DNA of 64,000 nt from Mesorhizobium sp. SOD10 (GTDB lineage Bacteria; Pseudomonadota; Alphaproteobacteria; Rhizobiales; Rhizobiaceae): positions 1-64,000 of the forward strand of contig CCNA01000009.1 in NCBI GenBank assembly GCA_000824805.1. Direction: 5' to 3'. Below are positions 36,409 through 43,856 of the stretch, piece by piece. The position numbers and the translations under genes are program-made. The notes below the pieces were generated by a model. It searched no databases, was not told the DNA's origin, and saw only the letters and a program-made list of their open reading frames with translations. How positions within the stretch are numbered: position 1 is the first letter of the stretch; every line of letters starts with the position of its first letter.

Positions 36409-37530
36409 ATGTATCCCAAGATTGACTTTCTCTATCTTTCAGAGCCGGACATGATCGCCGCCGGCGTACTTGATGCTGCGCGTTGCGTATCCGTCTGCGA
36501 AGAGACCTTCAGTTTGCTCGGCGAAGGCGATTACCTGATGGGCGGCGCCAATCACAACAATCACGGCATGAACATCGTCTTTCCCAAGGAGACGAAGTTT
36601 CCCAACATGCCTGTTGCCGGACCGGACCGCCGCTTTGCTGCGATGCCAGGCTATCTCGGCGGGCGTTTCGATGTCTGCGGCAACAAGTGGTATGGCTCCA
36701 ACCATGCCAATGCCGAAAAGGGATTGCCGCGCTCGATCCTGACAATGATGATCAACGACAAAGACACTGGCGCGCCGCTAGCGTTGATGTCAGCGAACCT
36801 GCTGAGCGCGGCAAGAACCGGGGCGGTGCCCGGCGTTGCGGCAAAGCACCTTGCAAATAGGGATGCAAGGACCGTCTCGGTAGTCGGCTGCGGTCCTATC
36901 AACAAGGCCTGCTTCACCGCGATCATGACCCAGCTTAACGCTGTCGAGAAGGTTATCTGTTTCGACCTCTTCCTGGACAAGGCAAACGAGTTTGCGCGCT
37001 GGGTCGAAGGAAAATACGGCGTCAAGGCCGCCGGTGTGGACCAAACCGAAGCCGGGTTCCGTGATGCTGACGTGATCACTGTCGCCGCCTCGCGACTGAA
37101 GCCGCTCCATTTCAAGGACGAATGGATCAAGGAAGGGGCGACCATTCTCGTGTCCGGTCCGGTCAACACGGACGAATCGTTTCTGACCGGGTGCAAGATC
37201 GTCTACGATCATACCCCCTTGCAGGAGGCCTACGTCGAAGATGCCGTCGCATCGGGTAACAAGGATGCCTATTACAGCGGCGTCATCGGCGGCCCGCTTT
37301 ATCGGTTGATCGACGCCGGCAAACTGCCTGCCCTGAAAGACTCGACTGGGCTTGGTGATGTCGTCAATGGCAAGAAAGCAGGCCGCAAGAGTGCATCCGA
37401 CAGGGTAATTTTCATCGCCTGCGGCATGGCGGTCTTTGACATCAGCTGGGGTTTCGAAATGTACCAGAGCGCCAAGGAAAAGGGCATCGGCCAATCGCTC
37501 AATCTCTGGGACAAACCAAGCCTCGCTTGA
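36409..37530 (+). CDS. Ornithine cyclodeaminase/mu-crystallin family protein (tyramine oxidase subunit B-like)
   Basis: The 373-residue protein has the OCD/CRYM fold: FAAMPGYLGGRFDVCGNKWYGSN with the conserved Lys, SANLLSAARTGAVPGVAAKHLA, the Rossmann VSVVGCGPINKACF and a C-terminal DSTGLGDVVNG. Relatives include ornithine cyclodeaminase, pyrroline-2-carboxylate reductases and proteins annotated as tyramine oxidase subunit B, whose N-terminal layout it resembles most. NAD(P)-linked imine reduction is possible. It follows the enolase-like gene by 71 bases and may be the last gene of the operon. The ATG at 36409 has AAAGG upstream. Confidence 0.75.
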   Translation: MYPKIDFLYLSEPDMIAAGVLDAARCVSVCEETFSLLGEGDYLMGGANHNNHGMNIVFPKETKFPNMPVAGPDRRFAAMPGYLGGRFDVCGNKWYGSNHANAEKGLPRSILTMMINDKDTGAPLALMSANLLSAARTGAVPGVAAKHLANRDARTVSVVGCGPINKACFTAIMTQLNAVEKVICFDLFLDKANEFARWVEGKYGVKAAGVDQTEAGFRDADVITVAASRLKPLHFKDEWIKEGATILVSGPVNTDESFLTGCKIVYDHTPLQEAYVEDAVASGNKDAYYSGVIGGPLYRLIDAGKLPALKDSTGLGDVVNGKKAGRKSASDRVIFIACGMAVFDISWGFEMYQSAKEKGIGQSLNLWDKPSLA

Positions 37531-37662
37531 TCGCGCGCCGGCTATGACAGGGAATCTGTTGCAGCCGGCCCGTTTGTCTGCCCAGTCGCAAGCGTTGACA
37601 TCAGCAGCCCGTGCCAGACTGGGTCTGCATCCAATGGTGGTTCGCGGCGAAGCCTCAGCTGG

Positions 37663-38901
37663 CTAAAAGCGGGTGGAACGATACGGAGACAGATCCAACC
37701 CTGAAGGTCGACCGGCAACGAGATCGGAGACGATCTTGCCGGTCGTAGCGCTTAGCGTCATCCCCACCTGTCCGTGACCGAATGCCAGGACTACGTTGCC
37801 ATGGTTCGGTGCACGGTCGATAACGGGCAAAGTGTCGGGCATGAAAGGTCTCGGCCCCATCCATTGTTGTCCACCTGTGATATCGAGCCCGGGCAGAATG
37901 TCGACAGCCTTGCGCGCAATAATGTCGGCGCGACCGAAGTTCGGGCGAGGGTCATGGCCAGCAACCTCGATCGTTCCTCCAATCCGCAAGCCGCTCTCCA
38001 TCGGCGTCAGCACGAAGCCGCCATTGGGGTAGAGCACAGCCCGGTTAAGCTTTACCCCTGGTTCCGGCACGTGGTGATGATAGCCCTGGAGCGCCGCGAT
38101 GGGGACCTTGATGCCGAGATCGCTGACGAGTCTGCCGCTCCAGGCGCCGGCACAGATTGCCAGGCGCCGGACCGGTATCCTTGCTCCGCCGGCGAGACAA
38201 ATCGCCACCGCCTTGTTGCCCGCCGTTTCGATGCGTTGGACGGAGCCGCGACGCAGCTTTCCGCCACGGGAAACTAAAAAACGGGCCAGCCTCTGCTGGA
38301 CAAGCCCGGGGTCGGAGAATTGCAACCAGCCTTCCAGCAGGACCCCGCATGAAACCGGCCCCGCGAGGGCCGGTTCGAGCGATCGCAATTCCTCGCGCGT
38401 CAGGAAGCTGTGATTGAAGCCGTGCCGGCGACGCAGGTCCCACGCAAACCGATCGGCCTCGTAATCGGCCTTGGAATTGAAGGCCATGATGTTCTCGGCC
38501 GGGACAAGATTGTCGGAAATGCCGGCCTGTGCAAACAATGCCCGGTAGTCGTCGCCCGCCCGCCTCGTCAGCGGGGCCATTGCTTCGGCAATCTCAAGTA
38601 CGCGATTTCGCCGTCCGGACCAAAGGAACCGCAGCAGCCAGGGCAGCTGAGTGATCATCTGCTTCGGGCGCACGAATAGCGGGCTTTGCGGGTCGAGCAG
38701 CCACTTCGGTATTTTGGGGATTACCCCCGGCTTGGAGATAGGAACGACCTCTCCGACTGCCAGCAGCCCGCAATTTCCGTAGCTTGCCCCCGCGGCCGCA
38801 AGTCCCCGGTCAACCAGTTCGACGGAAAGACCATCATCCTGCAAAGCGAGCGCCGTGCACAGCCCCACGATACCGCCGCCAATGATCGTCACATCGCTCA
38901 C
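37663..38901 (-). CDS. FAD-dependent D-amino acid dehydrogenase (DadA-like)
   Basis: The 412-residue flavoprotein begins with MSDVTIIGGGIVGLCTALAL and has ASYGNCGLLAVGEVVPISKPG near residue 40 and a C-terminal FGHGQVGMTLSATTG. It belongs to the DadA-like DAO group used for D-amino acids and cis-4-hydroxy-D-proline. It resembles the product of 44797-46032 in the PKWLLDPQSPLFVRP region. The tautomerase gene follows upstream on the same strand, 12 bases away. It probably oxidises a cyclic D-amino acid; the substrate is unproven. Confidence 0.8.
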   Translation of the reverse strand: MSDVTIIGGGIVGLCTALALQDDGLSVELVDRGLAAAGASYGNCGLLAVGEVVPISKPGVIPKIPKWLLDPQSPLFVRPKQMITQLPWLLRFLWSGRRNRVLEIAEAMAPLTRRAGDDYRALFAQAGISDNLVPAENIMAFNSKADYEADRFAWDLRRRHGFNHSFLTREELRSLEPALAGPVSCGVLLEGWLQFSDPGLVQQRLARFLVSRGGKLRRGSVQRIETAGNKAVAICLAGGARIPVRRLAICAGAWSGRLVSDLGIKVPIAALQGYHHHVPEPGVKLNRAVLYPNGGFVLTPMESGLRIGGTIEVAGHDPRPNFGRADIIARKAVDILPGLDITGGQQWMGPRPFMPDTLPVIDRAPNHGNVVLAFGHGQVGMTLSATTGKIVSDLVAGRPSGLDLSPYRSTRF

Positions 38902-38913
38902 GGCCAGGCCCCT

Positions 38914-39120
38914 TCAACTTGCCTCGGCAGCCGCGGCGTGGGGAGTTGATATCACTCCGCCAATTGCCCAGTTGCCTCGTTCAACTTCGCTGAAGACGAT
39001 CTGGACGTCCTTGATCCCGCAACCTGCGATTCTGGCGAGCTCTTTCGTGAAAACCGCGGCGATTTCGTTCTTCTGCTGCTGGCTGCGGCCACTTAACATC
39101 TCTACTCTGACAACGGGCAT
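38914..39120 (-). CDS. 4-oxalocrotonate tautomerase-like small protein
   Basis: The 68-residue protein starts MPVVRVEM, so Pro2 becomes the catalytic N-terminal proline after Met removal. The SGRSQQQKNEIAAVFTKEL segment is typical of 4-OT tautomerases. The family interconverts enol and keto acids or isomerises unsaturated acids. It is encoded 12 bases upstream of the D-amino acid dehydrogenase and divergent from an AroE-like gene, so it may act on the 2-keto or imino product. Confidence 0.8.
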   Translation of the reverse strand: MPVVRVEMLSGRSQQQKNEIAAVFTKELARIAGCGIKDVQIVFSEVERGNWAIGGVISTPHAAAAEAS

Positions 39121-39233
39121 GGCGTCTCCAATCCTTCAAGGATGCTCTTGCGAAACTGCTGGAGGCGCTCGTCGAACCGGGGGCATCTGCTGCCGCTACG
39201 CTCGGCCGACGGCTCGACCAGCGCAAAAAGATA

Positions 39234-39272
39234 TTGCATATCTAATGTCGACATTCCATAGACAATATGCAA
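39234..39272. promoter_or_regulatory. Inverted repeat with an embedded GTCGAC site in a divergent promoter
   Basis: TTGCATAT (39234-39241) is the reverse complement of ATATGCAA (39265-39272). Between them lies TGTCGACA (39246-39253) followed by a degenerate second half, ATAGAC. The element sits between the tautomerase and AroE-like gene starts. It may combine two operators; the regulators are unknown. Confidence 0.5.
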
Positions 39273-39322
39273 GGATTCTGAAAATTGGGCTCCAGGCAGA
39301 AGGTACGGGAAGGCACCCACGT

Positions 39323-40111
39323 ATGATTTCCGGGAAGACGAGGATTTTCTATATGTTGGCGGATCCGATCGGCCACGTGAGGACGCCCGAAGTCATCAAT
39401 CCGGTCTTCGCCTCGCGCGGCATCGACGCCGTGATGGTCCCCATCCATTATGCGCCCGACGATTTCGCGCTCGGCTGGTCGGCGATGAAGCGGACCAGGA
39501 ACCTCGGCGGAGTGGTGGTCAGCGTGCCGCTTAAGGAACAGGCCCTGGAATTCGCTGACGAAGCCGACGATGTCGCCCGCGAATTGGGGGCCGCCAACGT
39601 GATCAGGAGAACCGGCGATGGTCGAATGATCGCGACAAACCTCGATGGACGAGGATTCCTGCGCGGTATGCTGAATGAAGGAGTCGATGCGCGCGATCGA
39701 AGAGTCCTGCTTGTAGGGGCCGGTGGTGCTGGAAAAGCCATTGCATACAGTCTGGCAAAAACCGGGTGCCGTTCCCTGCGAGTGAGCGATGTTGACAGCG
39801 TCCGCGCCCAGGCCCTGGCCAATGACATCAGCAAGCGCTATTCCGGTTTCGACATCAGGGCCTCAGACAGCCGACTCATCGACGTCGATCTCCTGATCAA
39901 TGCCACGCCGTGCGGACTAAACCCGGACACAGACCCATTGCCGGTGGACATCTCCGAACTGCGGCCGAGTATTATGGTTGCGGATATCATTATGAAACCG
40001 CGAGAAACGCCTTTGCTGAAAGCCGCCAGCGTCGCGGGTTGCGAGATCCGCTATGGGGCAGGCATGCTCGATTCGCAAATCGATTTGATGGTCAGCTATT
40101 TCGGATACTAG
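39323..40111 (+). CDS. Shikimate dehydrogenase family protein with altered substrate pocket (AroE-like)
   Basis: The 262-residue protein has the AroE fold. Lys71 (SVPLKE) and Asp108 (TNLDGRGF), the catalytic pair, are kept, as is the NADP loop VGAGGAGKAIAYSLA (131-145). The shikimate-binding Ser-x-Ser of true AroE is replaced by Val19-Arg20-Thr21 in GHVRTPEVIN, and the size is normal. The substrate is therefore probably not shikimate but another hydroxy or keto acid. The context is hydroxyproline-type catabolism. Confidence 0.75.
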   Translation: MISGKTRIFYMLADPIGHVRTPEVINPVFASRGIDAVMVPIHYAPDDFALGWSAMKRTRNLGGVVVSVPLKEQALEFADEADDVARELGAANVIRRTGDGRMIATNLDGRGFLRGMLNEGVDARDRRVLLVGAGGAGKAIAYSLAKTGCRSLRVSDVDSVRAQALANDISKRYSGFDIRASDSRLIDVDLLINATPCGLNPDTDPLPVDISELRPSIMVADIIMKPRETPLLKAASVAGCEIRYGAGMLDSQIDLMVSYFGY

Positions 40112-40869
40112 AGCCGCGTCGCTGTGCGGCCTTGTTTGCCATAATCGAGAGCCAGCTTGGCCGTCAGATTCTGGTTCAGGAATTCCATGAACCGTCCTCT
40201 GAACTGGACGGCGTGCAAATGCGCCTGGTGCTCGGCCGCCTCGGCATTGCGCTCCTCGATGGCCTCGACCATGGCCGTATGCCCCTCTGCCAGCTCTTCG
40301 ACCGACAGGTTCGGATTCAGCGATTGATATCTGAAGTGAAAGAACAACAGACGGCGCCCTTCCTGCATAAGGCGGCGATAGGAATCTGCGAAGTAGGAAT
40401 TTCGGCAGGCGCCGGCGATCGACATGTGAAATTCGAAGTTTTTTTCGATCATGCCGATCGAATCGCCGGATTTCAGAGCCTTCTGGGCCTCGACCTCATA
40501 GTTTTTCTGGGCGGCACGGATCCTTGCCAGGTCAGTGGTCGTCCGATGCAGCGCGGCAAGGCGTGTCACCACACGCTGCATGAGATCGAGCGCATCGAGG
40601 AATTCAGGCATCTTGTCGAATTCCATCGGCGTCACAATCGTGCTGCGGTTCGGCAGGATTTGCACCAGTCCCTCGCCCGAAAGCCGGACCAAGGCTTCCC
40701 GGATAGGCGATCGCGACAGGTTGAACCGCTCGCTGAGACTTATCTCATCCAAGGAAGAGCCCGGGGCAATTTGAACGCGCAGGATGTCGTCCCGCAGCCT
40801 TTGGTAGACACGAGCGCTGCCGGTTTCCTTGGGCACTTCTGCTTTTTGGTCGGTGCTTTGCGCCCGCAT
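40108..40869 (-). CDS. GntR/FCD family regulator (paralogue of 42867-43586)
   Basis: The 253-residue protein has an N-terminal winged helix (RLRDDILRVQIAPGSSLDE, then ERFNLSRSPIREALVRLSGEGL) and a C-terminal FCD ligand domain with metal-binding His candidates in FEFHMSIAG and EGHTAMVEAI. It shares the layout and many segments (NRSTIVxPxE, for example) with the GntR at 42867-43586. A TTGTCGAC-type site lies about 110 bases upstream of its start. It may control the hydroxyproline genes on either side. Confidence 0.9.
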   Translation of the reverse strand: MRAQSTDQKAEVPKETGSARVYQRLRDDILRVQIAPGSSLDEISLSERFNLSRSPIREALVRLSGEGLVQILPNRSTIVTPMEFDKMPEFLDALDLMQRVVTRLAALHRTTTDLARIRAAQKNYEVEAQKALKSGDSIGMIEKNFEFHMSIAGACRNSYFADSYRRLMQEGRRLLFFHFRYQSLNPNLSVEELAEGHTAMVEAIEERNAEAAEHQAHLHAVQFRGRFMEFLNQNLTAKLALDYGKQGRTATRL

Positions 40870-41279
40870 CCTATGCTCCTGAACCGCCGGCTTGCATTTC
40901 GGGGTGGCCGGCCGCTATCATCGTCCGCTCCGCCGCCGTCGCGCAAAGGGCGTGATACCAGAACGAGCCTTGACTGAATTGTCGACATTAAGACTACAAT
41001 CTCTGCCGGCCGGGTCAACAGATTTCAGCACAGTACGGCTCCAAAATGAACCGAGAGCCATAGGCCCGGAAAGTCTCGCGTCGTGCCGCCGTTGCGGCAG
41101 ACAAATCCATAGCTTGGCGTCAAGTTCGTGACCTGGCGGACAAGCGCCCGACAACGTCGCGATTGAATCGAGCTTCGGGAAAAAGGGGATCTGCTACCGG
41201 GCGTTTGGCAAGCTGAGCGAGTTATTTCTTCTATTGGCGCCTAGAACTTCAGAGAAAGAGGGATCGCAGCTGCATTCCT
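40870..41279. other. Intergenic region with an apparently orphan promoter/operator
   Basis: These 410 bases separate two minus-strand GntR genes. The only clear element is the promoter/operator at 40970-40999, which points right although no plus-strand gene follows until 43857. I see no supported gene here, perhaps because one was lost. Confidence 0.45.
40970..40999 (+). promoter_or_regulatory. Promoter-like element with GTCGAC-ATTAA-GACTAC operator
   Basis: TTGACT (40970-40975) and CTACAA (40994-40999) are 18 bases apart, and the operator GTCGAC-N5-GACTAC (40981-40997) lies between. As a palindromic site it may also regulate the GntR gene starting at 40869. Confidence 0.55.
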
Positions 41280-41990
41280 TTAAACGCCAGAGGCTTTCGC
41301 CAGTGCGCGCACGCGTCCCAAGCTATTCTGCAGATGCTTGCGCATGGCCTGGCGAGCCCTATCGCTGTTCTGCTTTTCGATGGCATTTATGATGGCTTGA
41401 TGCTCCTTGTAGATGCGGGCGTAATAGCTGTCTTTGAGTGACGGCTCGACCACATAGCCGAGTTGCAGGCGAGGAACGATGATCGGCCCAAGGTACCTCA
41501 GAAAGCCGTGAATCAGCTCGTTGCGCGCCGCCTTGGCGATCGCAAGGTGGAAATTGTAGTCGTAGTGGATCTGGACGGCGGTCGGATCCACGCGCTGCGC
41601 GTCGATGTGCTCCACCATGGCCCGCAGATCACTCGCTTCCTTGTCGGTGCGGCGTTCCGCGCAGAGCCCGGCCGACTCCACTTCGACACTTAGCCTCAGT
41701 TCGAGAAGGGCGATGGTTTCCGGCAAGGTTCTTAGGGCCTCCTCCGGAATCGAGAAGTTGCGAGGGGCAGGCGTATCAGTGACGAACATGCCGCGTCCCT
41801 GCTGCGGCACCACCATACCTTCCGAGCGCAGCCGTGCCACGGCCTCGCGCACGACGGTCCGGCTGACGTCATATTCGGCGCAGAGTTCCACCTCGGTCGG
41901 CAGTTGCGCGCCGACCCGCAGCTGTCCGCCGCGGATCTTTTCGGCCAGGCTCTCCGCCACCATGCTGGAAAGAGGCTTGCGCTTCGTCAT
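41280..41990 (-). CDS. GntR/FCD (FadR-like) regulator
   Basis: The 236-residue protein has a winged helix (SLAEKIRGGQLRVGAQLPTEVEL in part; YDVSRTVVREAVARLRSEG) and an FCD domain (LLELRLSVEVESAGLCAERR, YDYNFHLAIAKAARN). The VGAQLPTE wing is FadR-like and differs from the two other GntR proteins nearby. It is probably in line with the downstream gntR (40108-40869), although 410 bases separate them. The target is unknown. Confidence 0.9.
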   Translation of the reverse strand: MTKRKPLSSMVAESLAEKIRGGQLRVGAQLPTEVELCAEYDVSRTVVREAVARLRSEGMVVPQQGRGMFVTDTPAPRNFSIPEEALRTLPETIALLELRLSVEVESAGLCAERRTDKEASDLRAMVEHIDAQRVDPTAVQIHYDYNFHLAIAKAARNELIHGFLRYLGPIIVPRLQLGYVVEPSLKDSYYARIYKEHQAIINAIEKQNSDRARQAMRKHLQNSLGRVRALAKASGV

Positions 41991-42086
41991 CGAGGCCCGT
42001 CGCTCCTATCCCCAGCCAGGTGCCGGATCATGCCTGAACCGGAAGAAACCGCGGCGTTGCAACCTGTCGCTTTCACGCGGCTGACT

Positions 42087-42857
42087 TCAGGCCCTGATCC
42101 GTTCGAGAACGCGGTCGAGAGCCCTGGTCATCGCCGCCGTGCCGCCGAGCTCATCGAAATCCTTGAAAAGCTGCTCGTTCAAACCGCCTCTGGTTGAAAA
42201 CGCCTGCCGGAGCTCGCCAAAGCTAGATTCGGCGGATCGGCTTGCCACATGCGTCAGACTGCCGAAAAGCGGCGTAAGGTAGTTGCGCGCCTTGGATTTG
42301 CTCATGCCCTTGCCGGCAAGCCATTCGGTTGTCCGCTCCATGATGCCAAAATAGGTCGCCATCATGGAACTTATGGCTGCGAGAAGATTGAACTCGTCCT
42401 TGCTCTCGCAGACAACAGCGCTACCGAGCGCTCCGAACAGCTTCTCGGCCTCTGCATCAGGCGGATAGAGAGCCGTGACGCCCTCGCGGTCTGCGACGAA
42501 CGGCAAGGGAATGGCCCTGACGATGGCATCGGGATCCTGGCCGGTCCAGACCGCGAGCTTTTCGTGGCTGGTCGCAGCAATGACGCTGATGACTTTCCGC
42601 CCTTGCGGGATAGAGATCTCCTCGAGGACCTCTTTTGCTATCTGCGGCCGAATCGCCAAAACCAGCACGCCTGCCGCGTCAACCACAGCCTGGTTGCTGG
42701 GCGCTACCTCCACCTTCGAATAGCGGGCGGCTAGCCGCGCGGCGACCTCGGCATTGCGAGGCGACACGACTATCTTCGGGACGGCTGGAGGCGATGCCAT
42801 CAGGCCGGCGACCATGGCCTCTGTGATGGTCCCGCTCCCGATGAATCCATAGGTCAT
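42087..42857 (-). CDS. Pyrroline-5-carboxylate reductase-like protein (ProC family)
   Basis: The 256-residue protein begins with the NADP-binding TYGFIGSGTITEAMVAGL and has VLAIRPQIAKEVL and the C-terminal FDELGGTAAMTRALDRVL replacing the usual SPGGTT region. It resembles ProC, which reduces pyrroline-5-carboxylate to proline, but the terminal motif differs from the typical housekeeping enzyme. It lies between two GntR genes on the same strand. A role in reducing cyclic imines from hydroxyproline or pipecolate is likely but unproven. Confidence 0.75.
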   Translation of the reverse strand: MTYGFIGSGTITEAMVAGLMASPPAVPKIVVSPRNAEVAARLAARYSKVEVAPSNQAVVDAAGVLVLAIRPQIAKEVLEEISIPQGRKVISVIAATSHEKLAVWTGQDPDAIVRAIPLPFVADREGVTALYPPDAEAEKLFGALGSAVVCESKDEFNLLAAISSMMATYFGIMERTTEWLAGKGMSKSKARNYLTPLFGSLTHVASRSAESSFGELRQAFSTRGGLNEQLFKDFDELGGTAAMTRALDRVLERIRA

Positions 42858-42866
42858 GACGCTTGC

Positions 42867-43586
42867 TTACTCCGCTGCCGAGAGCGGTACCAGCGTGACG
42901 TCGGTCGAATAATTCTCTTTGAGGAAATTGATGAAGTTTGCCTGGAACTGGCGTGTGTGCGCGTGCGCAAGCTCGTCCGCGCGCTCGACATCCTGGGCCC
43001 GGATCGCCTCGAGCATGTAATTGTGTTCGTCCGTCAACAGGTAGCCATCGTGCGTCCGTTCCAGATATTCGAAATGAAGGTGCAGCATCCGCTGTCCTTG
43101 ATTGAGCAGGCGCTCGTAGAAGGAAGCCAGATACGGGTTCCTCCCGGCATTGGCGATTGCCATATGAAACTGCTTGTTCGCCTCTGACATCTTCAGGTGG
43201 ACGCCCGTTTTAACGGCGGCCTCGAAATCCTTTTGGCGACGCGCGATGATCTTGAGATCAGCTTCGGTCCGAAGCGCCGCCGCGAGACGGGTATTCATAC
43301 GCTGGGCAATATCGAGCGCCTCGACGTATTTGGGAAACGTCCCAACCTCAATCGGGGCGACGATCGTGCTGCGATTGGAGAGCGCGACTACGAGTTCCTC
43401 TCCGGCTAACCGGATCAGCGCTTCGCGGACCGGTGAACGCGACATGTCAAAGCGCTCTGCGAGGGTCATTTCGTCGAGCAACTGACCGGGCTGAAGCGTC
43501 ATTGAGAGAATTTCTCCCCTCAACGTTTCGTAGACGCTCTTCCAGCCGGTACCTCTGACGCGCCTTGCTTCAAACTCATCGGACAT
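42867..43586 (-). CDS. GntR/FCD family regulator, divergent from the DapA-family operon
   Basis: The 239-residue protein has a winged helix (LRGEILSMTLQPGQLLDE, then ERFDMSRSPVREALIRLAGEEL) and an FCD domain (NKQFHMAIANAGRN, TDEHNYMLEAI). I chose ATG 43586 because GGGAAGG is nine bases upstream; the open frame extends to 43838 but crosses the promoter. It is divergent from the deaminase gene at 43857, with three TTGTCGAC-type sites in between, so it is the best candidate to bind that operator. Confidence 0.9.
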   Translation of the reverse strand: MSDEFEARRVRGTGWKSVYETLRGEILSMTLQPGQLLDEMTLAERFDMSRSPVREALIRLAGEELVVALSNRSTIVAPIEVGTFPKYVEALDIAQRMNTRLAAALRTEADLKIIARRQKDFEAAVKTGVHLKMSEANKQFHMAIANAGRNPYLASFYERLLNQGQRMLHLHFEYLERTHDGYLLTDEHNYMLEAIRAQDVERADELAHAHTRQFQANFINFLKENYSTDVTLVPLSAAE

Positions 43587-43646
43587 GCCTGCCATCCTTC
43601 CCGCCCAACGCCAAATCCCTTCTTCATATATAGGGCCGGGGCTGTG

Positions 43647-43667
43647 TTGTCGACATGAAGACGACGA
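43647..43667 (-). promoter_or_regulatory. TTGTCGAC-N5-GACGAC operator near the gntR promoter
   Basis: GTCGAC-ATGAA-GACGAC spans 43649-43665. A CTATAT box for the leftward gntR gene is visible at about 43624-43631, so this site could mediate autoregulation. Confidence 0.6.
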
Positions 43668-43732
43668 GAATCGGCACCCGAATTCGCAAGCTTCCCCAGC
43701 CGGGGGAGGCGCGGATAGCCCAAACAATTCCC

Positions 43733-43795
43733 TTGACTTTGTCGACTTGATGACGACATATTTCGTTCCGACCTTCGTCGACACGCAGACGACAT
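43733..43795 (+). promoter_or_regulatory. Promoter with two TTGTCGAC-type operators for the deaminase operon
   Basis: TTGACT (43733-43738) and CATATT (43757-43762) are 18 bases apart, with GTCGAC-TTGAT-GACGAC (43741-43757) between them. A second site, GTCGAC-ACGCA-GACGAC, lies at 43777-43793, just downstream. The arrangement matches that at 14178-14237 and predicts repression by blocking RNA polymerase. Confidence 0.65.
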
Positions 43796-43856
43796 GTGGA
43801 AAAATTCGCCGGCTTTGAACCGTTTGCCGTTCCGCCACAGTGACCAGGAGACGTAG

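Noticed and set aside
39323..40111. Reading the AroE-like gene as the housekeeping shikimate dehydrogenase
   Set aside because: The substrate-binding Ser-x-Ser is missing and the context is catabolic.
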